Positions 59,915 through 64,000 of a stretch of 64,000 bases of DNA are shown one piece after another. The stretch spans positions 28,120 through 92,119 of the forward strand of contig NZ_BOVL01000011.1 of assembly GCF_019972155.1 (NCBI RefSeq). The letters run 5' to 3'. Source of the DNA: Bradyrhizobium sp. RD5-C2 (lineage in GTDB: Bacteria > Pseudomonadota > Alphaproteobacteria > Rhizobiales > Xanthobacteraceae). A model generated the notes under the pieces. That model had not been told where the DNA came from. It made no database searches and worked only from the letters and a program-made list of their open reading frames with translations. Numbering within the stretch: position 1 is the stretch's first letter; each line of letters starts with the position of its first letter. Position numbers and translations under genes: made by a program.

Positions 59915-60028
59915 CGATTTCGGAATATTAGAAGAATAACCCTGAGTTGCCTGACGTGTCAACTCGTCTGGTTGAACGCCGCCGCCGGCTACTTTGCATG
60001 GGGTTGTTTTCGATATTTTGGCATCGCG
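59915..60028. repeat. Candidate dispersed intergenic element
   Basis: The stretch beginning about GATTTCGGAATATTAGAAG and including TTGCCTGACGTGTCAACTCG and CTTTGCATGGGGTTGTTTTC is, from memory, very like intergenic sequences seen many times in Bradyrhizobium genomes. No protein frame here is convincing. I could not check copy number. It lies between the DUF3280 gene and the convergent S-formylglutathione hydrolase. Confidence 0.4.
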
Positions 60029-60049
60029 CCGCCTTGGCCGGGGAAAGCA

Positions 60050-60895
60050 TCACGCCTTCAGCCGCGCGGCGTGCCAGCGCAGGTGATCGGCCATGAAGGT
60101 CGAGATGAAGTAATAGCTGTGGTCGTAGCCCGGCTGACGACGCAACGTGAGCGGAATATTGGCCTTCTCGCAGGCGGCCTTCAGGAGCTCGGGGCGCAGC
60201 TGTTCGGTGAGAAAACCGTCGGCATCGCCATAGTCGACCAGCAGATCGGAGAAGCGGGCGCCGTCCTCGATCAACGCGACTGCATCGTGCTTGCGCCACG
60301 CCTGCTTGTTACTGCCGAGATAGCCGCCCAGCGCCTTGTTGCCCCACGGTACCTGCGACGGCGCCACGATCGGCGCGAACGCGCTTGCCGCGCGATAGCG
60401 ATCGGGATAGCGCAGCGCCACCGTCAGTGCGCCATGGCCGCCCATGGAATGACCGAGGATCGATTGCCGCTTCGTGTCGACCGGGAATTGCTCGGCGATC
60501 AACTTGGGCAATTCCTCGGTGACGTAGCTCCACATCCGGTAATTGGTCGCGAACGGCGGCTCCGTCGCATCGACATAGAAGCCTGCGCCGAGGCCAAAAT
60601 CATAGGCATTGGCGGGATCGCCGGGGACACTTTCGCCGCGCGGGCTTGTGTCGGGCGCGACGAAGATCAGGCCGAGCTCGGCGCATGCCTGGCGGAATTC
60701 ACCCTTCTCGGTGACGTTGGCGTGCGTGCAGGTCAGGCCCGACAGATAGGTGACGACGGGCAATTTGGAGCCGGTCGCATGATCGGGGACGAACACCGAG
60801 AAGGTCATGTCGGTCTTGGTTTCGCGGCTTGGGTGCCGGTAAACGCCTTGCGTGCCGCCATGCGACTTGTTCCGGGAAACCGTCTGCATTGTCAT
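60050..60895 (-). CDS. fghA: S-formylglutathione hydrolase
   Basis: A 281-residue alpha/beta hydrolase (esterase D family) that cleaves S-formylglutathione to formate and glutathione, the second step of glutathione-linked formaldehyde disposal. The serine nucleophile is in GHSMGGHGALT (near residue 149), the oxyanion segment is SGLTCTHAN, and the histidine is in GYDHSYYFI near the C-terminus. Early residues RNKSHGGTQGVYRHPS match the family. ATG 60895 or 60889 are possible starts. It lies at the edge of the quinoprotein island, so formaldehyde from methanol is the likely source. The glutathione-dependent formaldehyde dehydrogenase is not in the window. Confidence 0.94.
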   Translation of the reverse strand: MTMQTVSRNKSHGGTQGVYRHPSRETKTDMTFSVFVPDHATGSKLPVVTYLSGLTCTHANVTEKGEFRQACAELGLIFVAPDTSPRGESVPGDPANAYDFGLGAGFYVDATEPPFATNYRMWSYVTEELPKLIAEQFPVDTKRQSILGHSMGGHGALTVALRYPDRYRAASAFAPIVAPSQVPWGNKALGGYLGSNKQAWRKHDAVALIEDGARFSDLLVDYGDADGFLTEQLRPELLKAACEKANIPLTLRRQPGYDHSYYFISTFMADHLRWHAARLKA

Positions 60896-60919
60896 ATTCC
60901 CCTGTGTTGGAGCGCGACG

Positions 60920-61540
60920 TCAGGCGACGCCGCTCTCGATCGCCAGCCGCACCAGCTCTGCCGAGGTGCGCACGCCAAGCTTCTGGCGCATGATCGATGA
61001 CGTGTTCGCGACCGTCTTGTATGACGAATGCACCAGCCAGGCGATCTCCGACAGGCTCTTGCCGGAACTGAGCAGCCGCAGGATCTCCATCTCGCGCGAA
61101 GTGAGCTTGGAAAGTGGATTTTGCGCAAAGCCCGGCCGCGCAAAGGCGACGTTGCGTGCGATCGCCGGCGGCAGGTAGACGCCGCCATTGCCGACCTCGC
61201 GTACCGCCTCCACCAGATCGTTGGGATCGCCGGTCTTCGAGACGTAGCCCTTGGCGCCGATGTCGATGGCGCGGGCGGCGAACACCGGGTCGTCGTTCAT
61301 GCTGAACATGATGAGGCGCGCGGATGCATCGCGGCTCAAGATACGGCGGGCCAGCTCGAAGCCGGAGACGGTCGGCAGGTTGATGTCGATCACGCAGAGA
61401 TCGGGCTTCTCCGCGACGAACGCCCGTTCGCCGCTTTCGGCATCCGCAGCTTCCAGCAGGACGATCTCGGGATCGTCGGCGAACACGGTGCGACAACCGG
61501 AGGCAACGATGGGATGATCATCAACGATCAGAATGCGCAT
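60920..61540 (-). CDS. NarL/LuxR-family response regulator (FlhR-like)
   Basis: A 206-residue two-component regulator. The receiver domain (residues 1-120) shows the acidic pair in MRILIVDDHP, the phosphorylation Asp in CVIDINLPTVSGF, and the late Lys in GYVSKTGD. The LuxR-type helix-turn-helix is at 145-195 (LTSREMEILRLLSSGKSLSEIA, then SSYKTVANTSSIMRQKLGV). It is close to S-formylglutathione hydrolase and divergent from a histidine kinase by 181 bases. In Paracoccus the FlhRS pair controls formaldehyde and methanol genes, and AgmR/ExaE-like regulators control PQQ alcohol dehydrogenases. This one is probably their counterpart. Confidence 0.9.
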   Translation of the reverse strand: MRILIVDDHPIVASGCRTVFADDPEIVLLEAADAESGERAFVAEKPDLCVIDINLPTVSGFELARRILSRDASARLIMFSMNDDPVFAARAIDIGAKGYVSKTGDPNDLVEAVREVGNGGVYLPPAIARNVAFARPGFAQNPLSKLTSREMEILRLLSSGKSLSEIAWLVHSSYKTVANTSSIMRQKLGVRTSAELVRLAIESGVA

Positions 61541-61721
61541 GGCGTTGTTCCGGCGACCTGCTTCGGTTCACTCTTCGTCACATCGATTTGCACGAAGAAC
61601 ACCTCGGTTCCGACCGGTTGTGCACCTCGCACGAGATTGCGATAGGGTGCGATTAGATAGCCGGGCAAATTTGGCTGTCAACGATCCTCTCGGAGGAGGG
61701 ATCGCGGTCGGGGGCAACGTC

Positions 61722-63086
61722 ATGTGGCAAAAGCTATCCTTGCGCGCACGGATCAACCTGCTGCTGGCGCTGATACTGGCGCTTGGGTTGGGCATCAATA
61801 TTGCGCGGCTCGTGCTGGAAGCGGGGCCGCGCGTCCAGGCCGAGGACCAGAGCGTGATCCGGCTGGCGCGCGAGTTTGTTACGACGATGGTGGCCGGTCT
61901 CGACGAGGCGCCGGATCCGGATGCCCGGCTCGACCAGATCGTTCAAGATCTGAGCCGGCTGCGTCACGTCAGCATCACGCGGCAGGACGACGCGACCGCA
62001 AGGTCTCCCCAGCACCCGGAGGAGGCAGGCGATCCGCGCGCCCCTCCGGAGTGGTTCGTCGCGCTGGTGCATCCCGAGCAAACCTCGGTGCGGGTGCCGA
62101 TCTCGGTTCACGGCAAGCCGCAATCGCTTGTCATTACCTCGCATCCCGACGACGAAATGGCCGAGATCTGGGACGGCATCGTCACCCAGCTCGAGATCGG
62201 CTCCGCGATCGCGGTGGCGCTGCTGCTGGTCACCATGCTGGTGGTCGGCCGCGCACTTGCTCCGCTGGAAGCGCTGTCGCAGGCCATGACCGGTATCGAG
62301 GCCGGGGATTACGATGCACGCGTCGAGCCTGGTGGATCGCCTGAATTGGCTGCAATCTGTGCCAAACTGAACCATTTGGCGGCGACCCTTGGCGAGGCCG
62401 TCGACAGCAAGCGGCAGCTGGCCGAACGTGCGGTCTCGCTGCAGGATTCCGAACGCAAGGAGATCGCGCGCGAATTGCACGACGAGTTCGGGCCCTATCT
62501 GTTCGCGTTGCGTGCGCATGCGGGCGCGCTGACGCGGCTGTCGGAGGTCGAAAAGCCCGATCCAGCTGCACTTCGCAAGCACGGCAGCGCCATCCTCGAG
62601 CAGGTCAACGCGCTTCAGCAGTTCACTCGCCGCATCCTGGAGCGATTGCGACCGGTGGGTTTGGCGGAGCTTGGGCTTGCGGAAGCACTTGGCGCGCTGG
62701 TGCGGCTGTGGGGCGAGACCCACCCGGAGGTGGAGATCGAGAGCAGCATATCACCTGATCTCGGCGACACCGGCGAGACGGCCGATCTGACGATCTATCG
62801 TATCGTCCAGGAAGCACTCACCAATGTGTTCCGCCACGCCGGCGCAACGGCGGTCGATATCACGATCGCGCCCGCGGAGCGGCCAACCGGCCTGCGCGGC
62901 AGCCGCGGCTGCGCGCTGGTGCGCGTCCGCGACAACGGCCGCGGCCTGCTCAGGGATCACCGGCTCGGCCGCGGTTTGACCGGCATGCAGGAGCGAATCC
63001 TCGCGCTCGGAGGCACGCTCAAGATCAATTCCAGCGATGACGGCGTGACGGTCGAGGCGCTGGTGCCGAAGGCCGTGCAGGCTTAG
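61722..63086 (+). CDS. Sensor histidine kinase (FlhS-like)
   Basis: A 454-residue membrane kinase of the HisKA_3 type. TM1 is near residues 9-30, a periplasmic sensor part of about 115 residues follows, then TM2 (EIGSAIAVALLLVTMLVVG), a HAMP domain (APLEALSQAMTGIEAGDYD), the H-box RKEIARELHDEFGPYLFA (with the phosphorylated His) and an ATPase with N-box IVQEALTNVFRHAG and G-box DNGRGLL. It is paired with the divergent response regulator. ATG 61722 was chosen; the opening from 61533 is not conserved. The stimulus is probably a C1 or alcohol-derived signal. The stop overlaps the convergent gene's stop by three bases. Confidence 0.9.
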   Translation: MWQKLSLRARINLLLALILALGLGINIARLVLEAGPRVQAEDQSVIRLAREFVTTMVAGLDEAPDPDARLDQIVQDLSRLRHVSITRQDDATARSPQHPEEAGDPRAPPEWFVALVHPEQTSVRVPISVHGKPQSLVITSHPDDEMAEIWDGIVTQLEIGSAIAVALLLVTMLVVGRALAPLEALSQAMTGIEAGDYDARVEPGGSPELAAICAKLNHLAATLGEAVDSKRQLAERAVSLQDSERKEIARELHDEFGPYLFALRAHAGALTRLSEVEKPDPAALRKHGSAILEQVNALQQFTRRILERLRPVGLAELGLAEALGALVRLWGETHPEVEIESSISPDLGDTGETADLTIYRIVQEALTNVFRHAGATAVDITIAPAERPTGLRGSRGCALVRVRDNGRGLLRDHRLGRGLTGMQERILALGGTLKINSSDDGVTVEALVPKAVQA

Positions 63087-63499
63087 CGCGCGGCTCGCGG
63101 CCAGTATGCGAAGACGGCCCATGCCAGCGCGAGTGCGCCGGCGATCCAGAGCACGATGATCGCGATCATTCCCGCTCGACTGGTCGGGCGCTGCAAGACG
63201 GCGCTGGCTTTGGCGCGGCATTCGGCCATCACCTCATCCGGAACGAGCGAGATCGCAAGCCAGATGCCGAGCGGCAGCAGGATCAGATCGTCGAGATAGC
63301 CAATGACCGGGATGAAATCCGGAATCAGGTCGACGGGGGAGAGCGCATAGGCCGCGATGGCGATGGCGAGGGCCTTTGCGTACCACGGTACGCGCGGATC
63401 ACGCGACGCGAGATACAGCGCAACGCTGTCTCGTTTGAGGTTGCGCGCCCAAAGCTTGATTGAGGAAAGTCTGATTGAGGGTAGCTTGATGGACGGCAT
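63083..63499 (-). CDS. DUF1232 (YkvA-like) membrane protein
   Basis: A 138-residue protein with the DUF1232 segment WYAKALAIAIAAYALSPVDLIPDFIPVIGYLDDLILLP, in parts, followed by a C-terminal membrane helix (AGMIAIIVLWIAGALALAWAVFA). The N-terminus is a threefold repeat (PSIKL, PSIRL, SSIKL) coded by 15-base repeats at 63453-63497. No function is firmly known for this family. The 3' end overlaps the kinase stop by three bases. The start ATG 63499 follows a modest ribosome site, and the repeat is absent from most relatives I can recall, so the true start may lie further in. Confidence 0.85.
   Translation of the reverse strand: MPSIKLPSIRLSSIKLWARNLKRDSVALYLASRDPRVPWYAKALAIAIAAYALSPVDLIPDFIPVIGYLDDLILLPLGIWLAISLVPDEVMAECRAKASAVLQRPTSRAGMIAIIVLWIAGALALAWAVFAYWPRAAR
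63453..63497. repeat. Three tandem 15-base repeats inside the DUF1232 gene
   Basis: AGCTTGATTGAGGAA, AGTCTGATTGAGGGT and AGCTTGATGGACGGC follow one another on the plus strand and code on the minus strand for the threefold (P/S)SI(K/R)L at the protein N-terminus. Copy-number change in frame would lengthen or shorten the tail in 5-residue steps. Confidence 0.7.
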
Positions 63500-63529
63500 G
63501 GCGTGGCGCCTGCACGCCAGGCGGAAGCG

Positions 63530-64000
63530 CTATTCCAGCACCACATCGACCGGCATGCCGCCGTGCAGACCCTTGTGCACGGAGGAGGGTGCGATGCCAA
63601 AATACTTCCGGAATACGCGGCTGAAATGCGACGAGCTGGAGAAGCCCCAGGAGAACGCGACGTCCGTGATGGTCTTGCCGTTCTGCGATTCCAGCTCCTG
63701 CCGGCAATTCTGCAGCCGGGCCTTCCAGATGTAGTCGCTGACCGTCATGCCGCGATCGCTGAACAGCATGTGCAGATAGCGCTTCGAGCAGCCGAGCGCC
63801 GCAGAAATGCGGTCGATGCAGAGATCGGGATCGCGCAGATGCTCGCGGATGAAGCCTTGGGCCCGCACATAGGTCGCCTCGGCGCTCCCGCGGTCGAACA
63901 TCGCACCGGTCTCGCGCAGCGGCAGCAGCAGTAGGTCGATCAGCGCATCGGCTACGCCGACGGCGTTGACCGGGGTCAGCGTCGGCGCCTCGCCGAACGC
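63530..64000 (-). CDS. AraC-family transcriptional regulator, 5' end outside window
   Basis: The visible 156 residues are the C-terminal part. The AraC-type DNA-binding domain is about 100 residues, with two helix-turn-helix motifs: IDRISAALGCSKRYLHMLFSD and then ITDVAFSWGFSSSSHFSRVFRKYFG, ending SVHKGLHGGMPVDVVLE. The reading frame is open to the window end, so the N-terminal ligand part (probably an AraC-like or similar arm with LIDLLLLPLRETGAMFD at its end) lies beyond. The 30-base gap to the DUF1232 gene on the same strand suggests a short operon. The target genes are unknown. Confidence 0.88.
   Translation of the reverse strand, partial: AFGEAPTLTPVNAVGVADALIDLLLLPLRETGAMFDRGSAEATYVRAQGFIREHLRDPDLCIDRISAALGCSKRYLHMLFSDRGMTVSDYIWKARLQNCRQELESQNGKTITDVAFSWGFSSSSHFSRVFRKYFGIAPSSVHKGLHGGMPVDVVLE

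Noticed and set aside
1..64000. tRNA, rRNA, CRISPR arrays, insertion sequences and phage genes
   Set aside because: I searched by eye for transposase motifs, evenly spaced repeats and tRNA-like cloverleafs and saw none that held up.

Overview
The window is high-GC DNA (by eye about 63-66%). Its gene content points to an alphaproteobacterium of the Bradyrhizobium / Nitrobacteraceae type: a 26-residue PqqA, a GntR/FCD regulator, a short flagellin with a FliD-FliS-FlgDEKL cluster, a full quinoprotein-associated gene set, and an intergenic palindrome of the kind scattered through Rhizobiales genomes. I saw no rRNA, tRNA, CRISPR array, insertion sequence or phage genes. The assignment to a genus is inference.

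Region 1 (1-10198) is a sulfur-scavenging block. It has two LLM-class flavin monooxygenases (the first cut by the window edge), an AprA-like flavoprotein overlapping a 2[4Fe-4S] ferredoxin, a MetNI importer, two MetQ-like binding proteins and a PLP-dependent O-acetylhomoserine sulfhydrylase (MetY). The likely job is to import and desulfurise organic sulfur and feed sulfide into homocysteine. Region 2 (10199-11971) is gene-poor and ends in a decayed IclR regulator. Region 3 (11972-16103) is a beta-oxidation set: thiolase, SDR dehydrogenase, enoyl-CoA hydratase and, after a strong terminator, an acyl-CoA dehydrogenase. A GntR/FCD regulator (minus strand) separates it from a 1,133-residue molybdopterin oxidoreductase fused to its own flavin/ferredoxin reductase, followed by an AtoE-type short-chain fatty acid transporter.

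Region 4 (22242-31172) holds small hypotheticals, a 1,017-residue zinc ribbon-adenylate cyclase-AAA-TPR protein, and a minus-strand trio (HAD-domain protein, glycosyltransferase-like protein, formyltransferase) that may modify flagellin or a surface glycan. Region 5 (31675-41809) is a flagellar cluster: ECF sigma factor, flagellin, FliD, FliS, a putative anti-sigma-like protein, FlgD, FlgE, two small coiled-coil (FlgN-like) proteins, FlgK and FlgL.

Region 6 (41829-61540, with regulators to 63086) is a periplasmic quinoprotein alcohol-oxidation island. It contains a PQQ dehydrogenase with the Asp-Tyr-Asp signature of lanthanide-dependent enzymes, a c-type cytochrome, a MoxJ/XoxJ-like binding protein, a lanmodulin-like EF-hand gene carrying a frameshift, a stand-alone pqqA too short for ordinary gene callers, two ABC systems, a SoxYZ-like carrier, a SoxH-like metallo-beta-lactamase, a CXXCW-motif rhodanese-like protein, a YVTN beta-propeller, S-formylglutathione hydrolase and a divergent two-component pair resembling FlhRS. 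Together they suggest lanthanide-switched methanol or ethanol oxidation with glutathione-linked formaldehyde disposal. A DUF1232 protein and the C-terminal part of an AraC regulator close the window.
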